Source: Acidobacteriota bacterium (GTDB lineage Bacteria > Acidobacteriota > Blastocatellia > Pyrinomonadales > Pyrinomonadaceae). Taken from it: a DNA stretch of 64,000 nucleotides. Position numbers and translations under genes: made by a program. The notes under the pieces were generated by a model that was not told where the DNA came from, did no database searches, and saw only the letters and a program-made list of their open reading frames with translations. Positions 53,084 to 62,604 of the stretch are shown piece after piece; the stretch's first letter is position 1; each line of letters starts with the position of its first letter. The stretch covers positions 1-64,000 of the forward strand of contig JAFDVK010000031.1 in assembly GCA_018269005.1 (NCBI GenBank), given 5' to 3'.

Positions 53084-56000
53084 ATGAGGATAAATAACGG
53101 CAAGGCCATTTACTCACCAAGCGACCTGGTCGTATTTTCGATGTCCCCATTCGCCTCCTGGATGGAGCACGCGTACAAGGCCGAGATGATCGCGGCCACT
53201 CCGGGCGAGGCCGATGAAGAATCGAAATTCCTCGCACAGATGGGCGACGAGCACGAAAGGACCGTGCTTGCGGACTATCAGGCGACAACGAGTGTCTGCG
53301 ATCTTTCGTCAGGTATAGATTTTGAAGAGCGCTTCGAAAACACGAAAGAGGCCGTTCAACGACGGGAGAAGATCCTTTACCAGCCTGCGCTTCGCAGTCG
53401 TGAGTTCGAAGGCTACGCGGACTTTATCACGCTCGGCAGCGATAACGTCTATCAGATCTGGGATACCAAACTTGCCCGTTCGCCGAGGCCGTATTTCATT
53501 ATCCAACTGTGTGCTTATTCTGAGATGTTTGCCGAGACGACGGGCGAAGCTCCAGCGAAAAAATTCGGCATCATTCTAGGCCCTTCAGGGGACGAGGGCA
53601 AAGGCAAGGAGCGCGTGGAGTTTGCCTTTGAAGATTTTCGATACTATTTCGAGAATCTGAAGGAGCGGTTCTTCGCTCTCCACAACGACTTTACGGGTGA
53701 TCTCGCAACGCGGCCGGAACCTGACCCGAAGGGCGAGCACGGCCGCTGGAACGACTACGTTGCGGAGATGATGAAGGAGTGTGATCACTTGTGCCGCGTC
53801 GCGGGGATCACGCGCGGCCAGATCGAAAAGCTTTATGACGCCGGCGTGACCACGTTAAGCGGTCTTGCTGATCTTTCCGATTCCGTGCCCAAAATGCCGC
53901 CGGCTACGGTCGAGAAACTTTCGACTCAGGCGCGCCTTCAGCGTGCAACGGAAAAACTGCGTGAAAAAGACGAGAGTGCGCCGCCGCTCTTCGAGCTGAT
54001 CCCCAGAAGGGACGATGTCACGCCCCAAGGACTTTACGCTCTTCCGAAACCGAGCCCGAAGGATGTCTTTTTCGATATGGAAGGCTTCCCGTTCAACGGC
54101 GGACTTGAATATCTCTTCGGCAATACGATCCTCGGGAAAAAAGGTGAATACGAGTTCGTTGATTTTTGGGCGTACGACCGTGCGAGCGAGAAAAAGGCAT
54201 TCGAGGCGTTCATCGATTGGGTCTTTGCCCGCTGGCAGGAGGACGATAGCCTTCACATCTATCATTATGCGAGCTACGAGCAGAACGCCGTCAGCAATTT
54301 GATGACGCTGCACGACACTCGCGAACGCGAGGTCGATGATCTGCTTAGGAACAACGTTTTTGTCGATCTTTATCGTATCGTCAAGAACGGCATCTATGTC
54401 GGCGAAGAAAGCTATTCGCTAAAGAAGATCGAACGTCTTTACAACGTCATTCGCGGTGAGAATGTTACGAGTGCCGTGGATTCGGTCGTCCAATATGCGG
54501 CCTGGATCGACAGCGGCGAATCACGCGAATGGCGTGAGAGCAAGATCTTGAATGATATTCGCGAATATAACAAGGTCGATTGCGAATCGACGGCCGATCT
54601 TTGCGCGTGGCTGCGGAAGACAGCTGCGGACAACGGGATAGGCTACATCCCGTATCAGACGCCGGACAAAGAGCAGGACGAAAAGAAAGAAGATCCTGAG
54701 ATCGTAAGAGAGAAGAATGAGATCATTCGGCGTCTCCGGGACGAAAGGAGTGAAAATAAGGATGAAGCGGCGGGCGTGCTCTCTGACCTGATCGGATTTC
54801 ATCGCCGCGAGGCAAAGCCCGGTTGGTGGCACTTCTTCGACCTCGCGAAAAAGCTGCCGGAAGAACTCCGTGACGAGCCTGACTGTATCGTCGGGATCGA
54901 GAAAGTAGGTGAACCCGGGCCGCAGGACAAGTCGCTTAGACAGAACTACACGTTCGATAAGCAGCAGGAATGTAAGCTTTCGGCTGCGAAGCAGCCGACA
55001 GTCTATTTTCAGGTCGATCTGAGGACTTCGTTCACGCTGTTCGACCTTGACTACACAACCGGCGAATTGACGTTGAAAGCGAGCCAGAAGACCTTGGACA
55101 AACCTGCATTCGGTGGAGCATTCCCCACGGAAGGCACGTTTATCGCCAAATCGAGGGTTACGAACGAGCCGCTTCCGACCGCGCTATGTTCGATCGGGAA
55201 GACTTATGTTGAGGGCATCTCTCCATCGTCGCTGGAAGCGTTTCTGACACGACGACCACCTCTTGATGCTATACAGCGGGAAGGGGAGACGACGGTTGAT
55301 GCTGCGATACGGATCGCGGACTCAATGGACGGCGACTGCCTCGTGATCCAGGGGCCGCCGGGCACAGGCAAAACATACACGGCCGCTCGACTCATCTTAT
55401 CGCTGATCGCAGAAAGTAAGCGCATCGGCATTATGTCGAATTCGCACAAGGCGATCCTCAACCTTGTCGATGAATGCTGCAAGGACGCAAAGGAACAGAA
55501 TCTTCCGCTCAGTGTTCTAAAAGCCGGCGGCGACAAAGAAGAACAGATGGCTGCGAAACATCCGAATATCGCATTTGTTGCGGGTGGGAAGGAAGCCGTT
55601 GCGGCCTGGCGGGCTGCGGGAAAGATTCCGCTGATCGGCGGGACGGCGTGGCTCTTCGCCCGAGATGAATGGACAGAAAATGACGGCGAGGATATGCTCG
55701 ATTTTCTCTTCATCGACGAGGCTGGACAGGTTTGTGTCGCGAACGCGGTCGCTGTCTCGCGTGCGGCGAAGAACCTCGTGCTTCTCGGCGATCAAATGCA
55801 GCTCGAACAGCCGATGCAGGGAAAGCATCCCGGCGATTCGGGGCTTTCGTGCCTGCAATATGCATTGAAGGATGTCGACGAGAGCAAGGACGGCTCGCTG
55901 GCGATCCACGCGGTCGTGCCCGACGGCGGCGGCCTATTCCTAGGCACTTCGTACCGAATGCACCCTTCGGTTTGCGATTTCATCTCCGAGAGCATCTATG

Positions 56001-56551
56001 AGGGGCGGCTTGAATCGTTCGCGGATTGCGCGCAACAGCGCATCGCTCTTGCCAAGTCGCCGAATTCACTGATCGATAAGGAACACGGCATCGTCTTTTC
56101 GCCTCTCGAGCACGATGGCAATACTCAGGCCAGCGAGGAGGAAGCCGAACGCGTTCTCGCGATCTACAATGAGCTTCTCGGCCGCGAATATACTGATCGG
56201 GACGGAAAGACACAGCCGTTGGGTCTTCAAGATTTTCTTTTTATCGCTCCGTACAATGCCCAGGTCGTACGCTTGAGAGAGCGTCTGCCTGACAAGGCTC
56301 GTGTCGGAAGCGTCGATCGCTTCCAGGGGCAGCAGGCGCCCGTGTGCATCCTCTCGCTCTGTTCAAGCGTCGGGGAATACGGTTCGCGAGGCCTCGGCTT
56401 CATTCTCGATCGGAACCGCGTCAACGTCGCGATCTCACGTGCCCAATGCCTCGCGGTCGTGGTCGCCGACCCGCGAATTGCAAGCGACTCCGCCGGCTCG
56501 ATCAAGGACATGAAACTCCTCAACCTCTTCTGCAAACTCGCTAAGCAATAA
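53084..56551 (+). CDS. TM0106-type RecB-like nuclease fused to an SF1 helicase
   Basis: A 1156-aa multidomain protein. Residues 1-200 are a PD-(D/E)xK nuclease (GDEHE, EGYADFI, WDTKLA with D127/K129, IQLCAYSEMF). The middle (about 320-520) is an RNase H-like exonuclease domain (VFFDMEGFPFNG, LHIYHYASYEQNAVSNL, YNKVDCEST). The C-terminal half is a superfamily 1 helicase: GPPGTGKTYTAARL near 757, FIDEAGQVCVANAV, LLGDQMQLEQP, VDRFQGQQAPVCI and NRVNVAISRAQ. Related proteins are annotated as TM0106-family putative nucleases; a DNA repair or defence role is possible. ATG 53084 is preferred over an upstream TTG. Confidence 0.87.
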   Translation: MRINNGKAIYSPSDLVVFSMSPFASWMEHAYKAEMIAATPGEADEESKFLAQMGDEHERTVLADYQATTSVCDLSSGIDFEERFENTKEAVQRREKILYQPALRSREFEGYADFITLGSDNVYQIWDTKLARSPRPYFIIQLCAYSEMFAETTGEAPAKKFGIILGPSGDEGKGKERVEFAFEDFRYYFENLKERFFALHNDFTGDLATRPEPDPKGEHGRWNDYVAEMMKECDHLCRVAGITRGQIEKLYDAGVTTLSGLADLSDSVPKMPPATVEKLSTQARLQRATEKLREKDESAPPLFELIPRRDDVTPQGLYALPKPSPKDVFFDMEGFPFNGGLEYLFGNTILGKKGEYEFVDFWAYDRASEKKAFEAFIDWVFARWQEDDSLHIYHYASYEQNAVSNLMTLHDTREREVDDLLRNNVFVDLYRIVKNGIYVGEESYSLKKIERLYNVIRGENVTSAVDSVVQYAAWIDSGESREWRESKILNDIREYNKVDCESTADLCAWLRKTAADNGIGYIPYQTPDKEQDEKKEDPEIVREKNEIIRRLRDERSENKDEAAGVLSDLIGFHRREAKPGWWHFFDLAKKLPEELRDEPDCIVGIEKVGEPGPQDKSLRQNYTFDKQQECKLSAAKQPTVYFQVDLRTSFTLFDLDYTTGELTLKASQKTLDKPAFGGAFPTEGTFIAKSRVTNEPLPTALCSIGKTYVEGISPSSLEAFLTRRPPLDAIQREGETTVDAAIRIADSMDGDCLVIQGPPGTGKTYTAARLILSLIAESKRIGIMSNSHKAILNLVDECCKDAKEQNLPLSVLKAGGDKEEQMAAKHPNIAFVAGGKEAVAAWRAAGKIPLIGGTAWLFARDEWTENDGEDMLDFLFIDEAGQVCVANAVAVSRAAKNLVLLGDQMQLEQPMQGKHPGDSGLSCLQYALKDVDESKDGSLAIHAVVPDGGGLFLGTSYRMHPSVCDFISESIYEGRLESFADCAQQRIALAKSPNSLIDKEHGIVFSPLEHDGNTQASEEEAERVLAIYNELLGREYTDRDGKTQPLGLQDFLFIAPYNAQVVRLRERLPDKARVGSVDRFQGQQAPVCILSLCSSVGEYGSRGLGFILDRNRVNVAISRAQCLAVVVADPRIASDSAGSIKDMKLLNLFCKLAKQ

Positions 56552-56938
56552 TTCGGCACACTCCGCCTCTTTCACGTCGCGGAGAATTCCACACCTCGCG
56601 GTAATTTTCAACACCTTCACTCCGGCGAACCGATCATCAGAAAACGGACTTGTTTGTAACTTATGCCTATTTGTTTAGGCAAATCGAGGGTCCGCGTGTG
56701 TCCGTCTCAGTGTCCATTCTTGATCTCACCTGCGGCATATCAATTGCTTATTGAAGATCGGTAAGGGGAATTCTACCCGAATGTGCTCGGCTCGAAGATA
56801 TACAGTTCAGACGTTTGGTCGCCTTCAGAGATCAGGTCTTTGAAGGAGACAGTTGTCCATTGTGTGAGGCTCCGGCCAAATAGCACGTAATTTGAGGCAA
56901 ATGGCATTTATTCGTGTGCAGACCGACCAGGAGGGTCA
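56552..56938. promoter_or_regulatory. Control region upstream of the nitrous oxide operon
   Basis: About 390 bp without a gene. A perfect 6-bp inverted repeat TGCCTA-TTTGTT-TAGGCA spans 56664-56681, and TCAAT-TGCTT-ATTGA lies about 70 bp further on. Neither matches a known FNR/NnrR consensus. A clear GGAGGG ribosome site precedes the next gene at 56939. The operon promoter should lie here. Confidence 0.45.
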
Positions 56939-58873
56939 ATGAGCGATCCGAAGTTCAAAACCATCATTCCCGATGTTGAGTTTTGGAAGAATATGATTCC
57001 GTGCCAGGCAGCTTGTCCCGTTAAGACAGACGCCGGCCGTTACGTACAGCTCATTGCACAGGGTGAATACAAAGAGGCTTATCTTGTCGCCCGCTCGCCG
57101 AATCCGCTGGCATCTATCTGCGGCAGGGTCTGTGCCGCACCGTGCGAGGATGCATGCCGCCGCGGGCGTATCGATGCTCCGGTCAGCATCCGTGCATTGA
57201 AGCGTTTCGTTACGGAGAAATACGGCGTTGAGTCGATGGAACCTTCAACGCAGGACGCTCTTTTCGAAGGTTCGACGGAGGCGGGAAATAAGATCCGCTG
57301 GCATCTGCCGATACTCGAGACCAGCAAACGAATTCAAAAGCGTGAGGAAAAGGTTGCGGTCATTGGTGCAGGCCCTGCCGGAGTTTCCTGCGCGCACGAT
57401 CTCGCATTGATGGGCTATCAAGTGACGATCTTTGAAGCCTCGGCGATCCCCGGCGGAATGATGCATCACGGCATTCCGGAATTCCGTCTTCCGCGACAGA
57501 TCATCGAGAAAGAGATCGCAAAGGTGAAAGGCCTTGGCGTAGAGGTCAAGTTCAATACGCCGCTGAGTGCCGATTTTGGATTGTCAGAACTGCGTGCCGA
57601 AGGCTTCAAGGCGGTGTTCATCAGCGTCGGCGTCCAAAAGGGACGTGATCTGAACATCGAAGGTATTGAACTCGACGGCGTCGTCAAGGCGGTCGATTAT
57701 CTCCTCAACATCAACAACGGATATCGTGTCGATCTTGGGCAGAAGGTGCTCGTGATCGGCGGCGGCTTCGTCGCATTCGATGCGGCCCGTATGGCGCTTC
57801 GCCGCGGTATGGACGACGCTGCCGAAGTCGAAGGCAGCGAGATGGCCGGCGGCGAGATCAAGTCCGCGATGGACGCGGCCCGCTCGGCGATCCGTTCAGG
57901 CTCGACGGACGTTCGGATGATCTCGCTTGAGGCTTTGAGTGAGCTTCCGGTCGTTCGGACATCACAAGGCCAGGAAGAATTTCACGAAGCCCATAAAGAA
58001 GGCGTCACGTTCCATCCGTCACGCTCGGCTCGTAGATTCATTGGCGAGAATGGACGTCTCACAAAGGTCGAGCTTCGAGGTGTAAGCCGCGTCTTTGATG
58101 AGAACGGACGCTTCAATCCCGAGTTTGACGACTCGGTCACTGAGACGCTTGAAGCGGACTCGGTCGTACTTGCCATCGGCCAACAGGCCGACCTGTCCTT
58201 CCTCAAGCCCGAAGACAACGTCGATCTCACACCTGCCGGCGTGATAAAGGTCGATCCAAAGACCCTTGCCACCTCTGCTCCCGGCTTGTTCGCAGGCGGC
58301 GACGTTGCTTTCGGACCTAGAAATCTAATTGAAGCGGTCGCAAACGGAAAGCAGGCGGCACTCTCGGTCGATGATTATCTTCGCGGGCCGGGAAGCACAA
58401 CGCATTTCAAGCTGCGTGTCGAGAAGATCCCGACCTATTCCTATCGGATGGCAGAGGATTATGAGAAATGCGAACGCGAAGCACCGCCGACCGTTTCTCT
58501 TGACCGCCGCACAGGTATTTCAGAGGTCGAAAGCGGTTACGACGAAGAAGAGGCTCGCCTGCAAGCCGAGCGGTGCCTTGCGTGTCACATTCAAACGATC
58601 TACGACCCGCAGAAGTGCGTTCTGTGCAACCGGTGCGTGGATGTCTGCCCTGAATCCTGCTTAAAGCTTGTCTCCCTCGACACGCTTGATCTTCCGGAAG
58701 GGACAAAAGAAATGGCAATTGCTGCGGGCGGTTTTACGGATGAGACCACGCTTTCGGCGATGCTAAAGGACGATGACAAATGTATTCGGTGCGGCCTGTG
58801 TGCTATCAGATGCCCGACCGACGCGATGACGATGGAGGTTTTCTACTATGAAGAAACAGAGCGAATTCGATGA
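56939..58873 (+). CDS. FAD-dependent oxidoreductase with 4Fe-4S domains (GltD-like)
   Basis: A 644-aa protein. The N-terminal region is a Fer4_20 domain (CQAACPVKTDAGRYV, then CGRVCAAPCEDACRRG). An FAD Rossmann motif follows (VIGAGPAGVSCAHDLALMGY, G143 onward) and a second NAD(P)H motif (VIGGGFVAFDAAR) near 270. The C-terminus has CVLCNRCVDVCP and CIRCGLCAIRCP, two 4Fe-4S clusters. The architecture is that of glutamate-synthase small-subunit-like and NADH-ferredoxin oxidoreductases. At the head of an operon ending in nosZ, it may feed NAD(P)H electrons to the Rieske/cytochrome b complex. It overlaps the Rieske gene by 26 bp. Confidence 0.88.
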   Translation: MSDPKFKTIIPDVEFWKNMIPCQAACPVKTDAGRYVQLIAQGEYKEAYLVARSPNPLASICGRVCAAPCEDACRRGRIDAPVSIRALKRFVTEKYGVESMEPSTQDALFEGSTEAGNKIRWHLPILETSKRIQKREEKVAVIGAGPAGVSCAHDLALMGYQVTIFEASAIPGGMMHHGIPEFRLPRQIIEKEIAKVKGLGVEVKFNTPLSADFGLSELRAEGFKAVFISVGVQKGRDLNIEGIELDGVVKAVDYLLNINNGYRVDLGQKVLVIGGGFVAFDAARMALRRGMDDAAEVEGSEMAGGEIKSAMDAARSAIRSGSTDVRMISLEALSELPVVRTSQGQEEFHEAHKEGVTFHPSRSARRFIGENGRLTKVELRGVSRVFDENGRFNPEFDDSVTETLEADSVVLAIGQQADLSFLKPEDNVDLTPAGVIKVDPKTLATSAPGLFAGGDVAFGPRNLIEAVANGKQAALSVDDYLRGPGSTTHFKLRVEKIPTYSYRMAEDYEKCEREAPPTVSLDRRTGISEVESGYDEEEARLQAERCLACHIQTIYDPQKCVLCNRCVDVCPESCLKLVSLDTLDLPEGTKEMAIAAGGFTDETTLSAMLKDDDKCIRCGLCAIRCPTDAMTMEVFYYEETERIR

Positions 58874-59456
58874 GGCAAGAGCAAAAGTCCTCGACGCTCA
58901 AAGTGAAGCGGAGCAATTACTGAACCAAAAGCCGAAGAATATCGAGCTTATCGGTGATCCGAACGCGTCAAGACGAAGCCTTCTGAAAACGTTGGGCGTG
59001 TCGGCAGTGCTCGTTGCGTTGGGCGGCCAGGCCTTTGCGATGCTGCGTTCGCTCTTCCCGAATGTGCTGTATGAGCCGCCGCAAAAATTCAAGCTCGGCG
59101 TTCTCGACAAATTCACAGAAGGCGGAACCTTTCTTGAAGGCGACCGGCTCTTCGTCTTTCGTGAGAAGAACACGTTCCATGCGATCTCGGCCGCCTGTAC
59201 CCATCTCGGGTGCACGGTCAAGATGGTGAAACTCAATCAGCCGAAGAAGGTAACAGTCGGCGGAAAAGAGATCGAGGAGCAGGTCGAATTTCACTGTCCG
59301 TGCCATGGCTCGAAGTATTACGGCGACGGAACGAACTTCGCCGGGCCGGCACCTCGGCCGCTCGATTATTTCAATCTGGAGGTCTCTCCGGACGACGGTC
59401 AGCTGATCGTCGATAAGGCGACAAAGGTCAGCCAGGATTTTCGCCTGACAGTGTAG
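58848..59456 (+). CDS. Rieske 2Fe-2S protein
   Basis: The iron-sulfur subunit of a cytochrome bc-type complex. The 202-aa chain has a twin-arginine-type anchor (SRRSLLKTLGVSAVLVALGG, residues 41-60), then the Rieske fold with CTHLGC (C117, H119) and CPCHGS (C150, H153) holding the cluster. The N-terminal extension of about 40 residues is acidic. The start, ATG 58848, lies inside the preceding gene, so translation is coupled. It is expected to pass electrons from the cytochrome b to the pentaheme cytochrome. Confidence 0.95.
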   Translation: MKKQSEFDEARAKVLDAQSEAEQLLNQKPKNIELIGDPNASRRSLLKTLGVSAVLVALGGQAFAMLRSLFPNVLYEPPQKFKLGVLDKFTEGGTFLEGDRLFVFREKNTFHAISAACTHLGCTVKMVKLNQPKKVTVGGKEIEEQVEFHCPCHGSKYYGDGTNFAGPAPRPLDYFNLEVSPDDGQLIVDKATKVSQDFRLTV

Positions 59457-59469
59457 AAGGAGAAAGACG

Positions 59470-59967
59470 ATGGATCCGGTTCATGTACATCTTTTCCTGA
59501 ATCACTTCCCGGTGATCTGCTCGATCCTTTCGGTGCCGCTCTTTCTCTATGCGTATTGGCGGAAGAGCGACGAACTGAAGCAGCTTGCCTTGCTCGTGCT
59601 TGTCCTTGCCGCAGCCGTAACGATCCCGGTCTATCTTTCGGGCGAACCTGCGGAAGAGGTGGTCGAGAAACTTGCCGGAGTAAGCCACGACCTGATCGAA
59701 CAGCACGAGGACGCAGCATATTTCGCGATGATCTCGATGATGATCACCGGGGCGATCTCGTTGATCGGTTTGATCGCGATGATGGCCAAGAAGACGGCGG
59801 CAAAGTTTTTGGTTCTTGTCGCCCTGCTGTCGGCGGCCGGGTCTGCAGGGCTGATGCTTCGCACCTCAAGCCTCGGCGGCCAGATCAGGCATAGCGAGAT
59901 CCGGGCGGGAGGCACCGCTGAGCAGCCGACTGAGAAACAGAAGGACGAAGACAAGCACGAGAGATAA
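59470..59967 (+). CDS. DUF2231-like small membrane protein
   Basis: A 165-aa protein with four hydrophobic helices and a charged C-terminal tail rich in Lys, Asp and Glu. The pattern MDPVHVHLFLNHFPVICSILSV resembles the DUF2231/YphA-like membrane family, which often carries a histidine pair near the start (HVHLFLNH) that could bind heme or metal. Position between the Rieske and cytochrome b genes suggests a subunit or assembly factor of the complex. A GGAG ribosome site precedes ATG 59470. Confidence 0.8.
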   Translation: MDPVHVHLFLNHFPVICSILSVPLFLYAYWRKSDELKQLALLVLVLAAAVTIPVYLSGEPAEEVVEKLAGVSHDLIEQHEDAAYFAMISMMITGAISLIGLIAMMAKKTAAKFLVLVALLSAAGSAGLMLRTSSLGGQIRHSEIRAGGTAEQPTEKQKDEDKHER

Positions 59968-59969
59968 CT

Positions 59970-61352
59970 ATGGCGACAGAAGAGATTTCGGAAACAAAGG
60001 CCAGCTCATCTTTACTGGCCACGCTGCGCGAGAAGCTTGCCCTAAAGCCAATGTGGGAAAAGCTCACTTGGACCTGGAAGCCTGAGACGAAGCGGGAGGC
60101 GGGCGATGCGGTCGTCCGCAATTTCGTTCTGCATTGGTTCCCGGCAAAGGTAAGTCTTGAGAGCCTTTCTTGGGGCTATTCGTTCTGGCTCGGAACGATC
60201 TCGGCAGTGCTTTTCCTGATTTTGACGATCACCGGCGGCATCTTGATGTTCTTGTACGTGCCGTCGGTCGAGCGGGCATATCTTTCGGTCAAAGATCTCG
60301 AATTCTCGACGAGCTACGGATGGTTCCTTCGCGGGCTCCATCGCATCTCGGCTCACTTGATGGTCGCTGTCGTCTTCCTGCATATGGTGCGGGTGTTTTT
60401 GACCGGTGCGTTCAAGAATGGACGTAAGGCCGTAGGGCAAAATCGCCCGCTTAACTGGATCGTCGGCGTTGCATTACTTCTTATTACGCTGCTTCTATCG
60501 TTCACTGGTTATCTCTTGCCGTGGGATCAGCTTGCATATTGGGCGATCACGGTCGGCACGAACATCGCGAGCTCGGCTCCTGTCTTTGGTGACCCGACGC
60601 GATTCATCCTGCTCGGCGGCACGACGATCGAGCAGGCAACGCTCATTCGCTTCTACGTCCTGCATTGTTTCCTCTTACCGCTTGCCACCTTCGGCCTCGT
60701 CAGCTACCACATGTGGCGCGTTCGTAAGGACGGCGGCTTGGCGTGTACCGAGAAGCGTTACGAGGAAGCGAAAAAGCAGGAGCAGCCGGCGATAGCGAGC
60801 AAGACGTATTCGCTGCTTGGAATAACTGGCGGGACGGCAGTCGACGTTCAGAACGTGATGATCGACGACGAAGAGGACAAGGTTCCGTCTTCGCCGTATC
60901 TGACGGTTCGCCTTGCGGTCGTGACTCTTGCGACGACGATCGTTTCGATCCTATTGACGCTTCTTGTCAGAGCACCGCTCGAAGAGGCCGCGAATCCGGC
61001 CGTTACGCCGAATCCGGCAAAGGCGCCGTGGTATTTCCTTTGGCTGCAGGAACTCGTAACGATCACGACGTTCACGGTCGGCGGCATAACGATCAATGGC
61101 GCGTTGATCGGCGGCATCATTCTGCCGGGTGTTCTCGTGGCCGCGGCGGTGCTGTGGCCGTATTTTGACAAGTCGCCCGTCAGCTCGATCGGAAGGTGGT
61201 TCCCGAAGGAACGCAAATGGCAGAACCGCGTGTTCCTCATCATCGTTGCGGCGATCTTGATTCTGACATTCATAGGAACCTATATGCGCGGGCCGTTCTG
61301 GGAGATCTATATGCCGTGGCAGGAATGGGAGCAAACACCGAGGAGATTCTGA
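59970..61352 (+). CDS. Cytochrome b (bc-type complex, nos-associated)
   Basis: A 460-aa membrane protein combining the cytochrome b N-terminal core and C-terminal helices. Heme-ligand histidines are in LHRISAHLMVAVVFLHMVRVF and in LHCFLLPLATFGLVSYHMWR. The Qo-site-like motif WDQLAYWAITVGTNI is present (instead of the b6 family PEWY, PWYFLWLQEL appears later). A soluble N-terminal stretch of about 60 residues and a cytoplasmic loop (residues 245-300) are additions. It starts 2 bp after the DUF2231-like stop. It should oxidise menaquinol and send electrons toward nitrous oxide reductase. Confidence 0.93.
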   Translation: MATEEISETKASSSLLATLREKLALKPMWEKLTWTWKPETKREAGDAVVRNFVLHWFPAKVSLESLSWGYSFWLGTISAVLFLILTITGGILMFLYVPSVERAYLSVKDLEFSTSYGWFLRGLHRISAHLMVAVVFLHMVRVFLTGAFKNGRKAVGQNRPLNWIVGVALLLITLLLSFTGYLLPWDQLAYWAITVGTNIASSAPVFGDPTRFILLGGTTIEQATLIRFYVLHCFLLPLATFGLVSYHMWRVRKDGGLACTEKRYEEAKKQEQPAIASKTYSLLGITGGTAVDVQNVMIDDEEDKVPSSPYLTVRLAVVTLATTIVSILLTLLVRAPLEEAANPAVTPNPAKAPWYFLWLQELVTITTFTVGGITINGALIGGIILPGVLVAAAVLWPYFDKSPVSSIGRWFPKERKWQNRVFLIIVAAILILTFIGTYMRGPFWEIYMPWQEWEQTPRRF

Positions 61353-61376
61353 TCCGAGCAAGGAGAGCAAGTAGAA

Positions 61377-62585
61377 ATGTTTAGCAAAGATGCGATCAAA
61401 CTTTACGTTATGGGAATCTCCCTGCTCGCGCTGACAGCATTCGTCTTTTTTCGGGAGAACACGACCGATTGGCGCGACTATCAGGCGGAATTCCGTGATC
61501 TGGTCACTGAGAAATTCGGCGCTGAACGGGCCGAGCAGGTACCGTCGGGCGTGCAGCAGATATGGGTGAAGGACCTCGACCGTGTCGACCGCTGTGTGAC
61601 TTGTCACCAGGCGATGGAGTGGAAAGGCTTGGAGACAGCTCCAAATCCATACCGCACACATCCAAAAGGGATCCTTGAGAAGCATCCGCTCACGGCCTAT
61701 GGCTGCACCTCGTGCCACGGCGGTCAAGGATTTTCGACCACGCTGCCGGATGCACACGGAAACGTCGAGCATTGGGAAGAGCCTGTTCTCGGCCAAGAAG
61801 TGAGTGAGGCGTATCTGATCAAGAATTCCAAGGCCTTGATGGAGATGAACTGCAATTCCTGTCACCGGTATGACCGCCAGACGACGGGAATGGACTATAT
61901 CAATACTGCGAAAAACCTTGTTGAAGAAAAGGATTGCCGTGCGTGCCACACGATAAACGGCCGCGGCGGGATCATCGGGCCTGATCTTACATACGAAGGT
62001 GACAAGCCGACAGAGCAGTTCGACTACGGGCGTCTGACCGGCCGTCACGCGGTTTTCGCTTGGCAGGTCGCTCACTTCCAAAATCCGAAGATGGTGTCGC
62101 CTGACAGCATCATGCCGAATTTTGGATTGTCATCGCAGGATGCTCAGGCTCTAGCCCTTCTCGTGATGAGCTGGAAGAAGGAGCCGATCCCTGCAAGCTA
62201 CATTTCAGGCGTTCAACTTCGCGATGTCCCGACACCGGAGGAGATAGCAAAAGAAAAAGAAATGTTGGAGGGCGATGGGGCATTCTTCGTGCAAAACAAA
62301 TGCTTTGTTTGCCATTCGGTCAGTTCTTTGGGCGTAAATTCGGCCGCAAAGATCGGGCCTGATCTTTCAGATGCGGTCGTGGATGTACAGAACCGGTTCG
62401 GACGCACATTGGACGACTTCTTAATGGACCCGACCGGCACGATGTCGGTGGTTCTCGCAACGCAGATCCCGCTTACGACCGAACAGCGTCAGCAGGCGAT
62501 CGCACTTCTAAAAGTCGCATACCAGCGGAAGCTGGAACAACAGATAAAGAACACTTCGCCTTCACCTACACCAGCGGGCAAATAG
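61377..62585 (+). CDS. Membrane-anchored pentaheme c-type cytochrome
   Basis: A 402-aa protein with an N-terminal anchor (residues 9-25) and five CxxCH heme sites: CVTCH (73-77), CTSCH (110-114), CNSCH (159-163), CRACH (187-191) and CFVCH (309-313). The first four lie close together, like multiheme nitrite reductase-associated donors; the last is in a separate cytochrome c domain. It follows the cytochrome b gene by 24 bp and precedes nosZ by 19 bp. It is the probable electron carrier from the Rieske protein to NosZ. Confidence 0.93.
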   Translation: MFSKDAIKLYVMGISLLALTAFVFFRENTTDWRDYQAEFRDLVTEKFGAERAEQVPSGVQQIWVKDLDRVDRCVTCHQAMEWKGLETAPNPYRTHPKGILEKHPLTAYGCTSCHGGQGFSTTLPDAHGNVEHWEEPVLGQEVSEAYLIKNSKALMEMNCNSCHRYDRQTTGMDYINTAKNLVEEKDCRACHTINGRGGIIGPDLTYEGDKPTEQFDYGRLTGRHAVFAWQVAHFQNPKMVSPDSIMPNFGLSSQDAQALALLVMSWKKEPIPASYISGVQLRDVPTPEEIAKEKEMLEGDGAFFVQNKCFVCHSVSSLGVNSAAKIGPDLSDAVVDVQNRFGRTLDDFLMDPTGTMSVVLATQIPLTTEQRQQAIALLKVAYQRKLEQQIKNTSPSPTPAGK

Positions 62586-62604
62586 GACGAAGCAGAGGAG
62601 AGAG

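Noticed and set aside
56700..56760. FNR/NnrR box before the nos operon
   Set aside because: TTGAT and ATCAA half-sites are present but too far apart for the TTGAT-N4-ATCAA arrangement.
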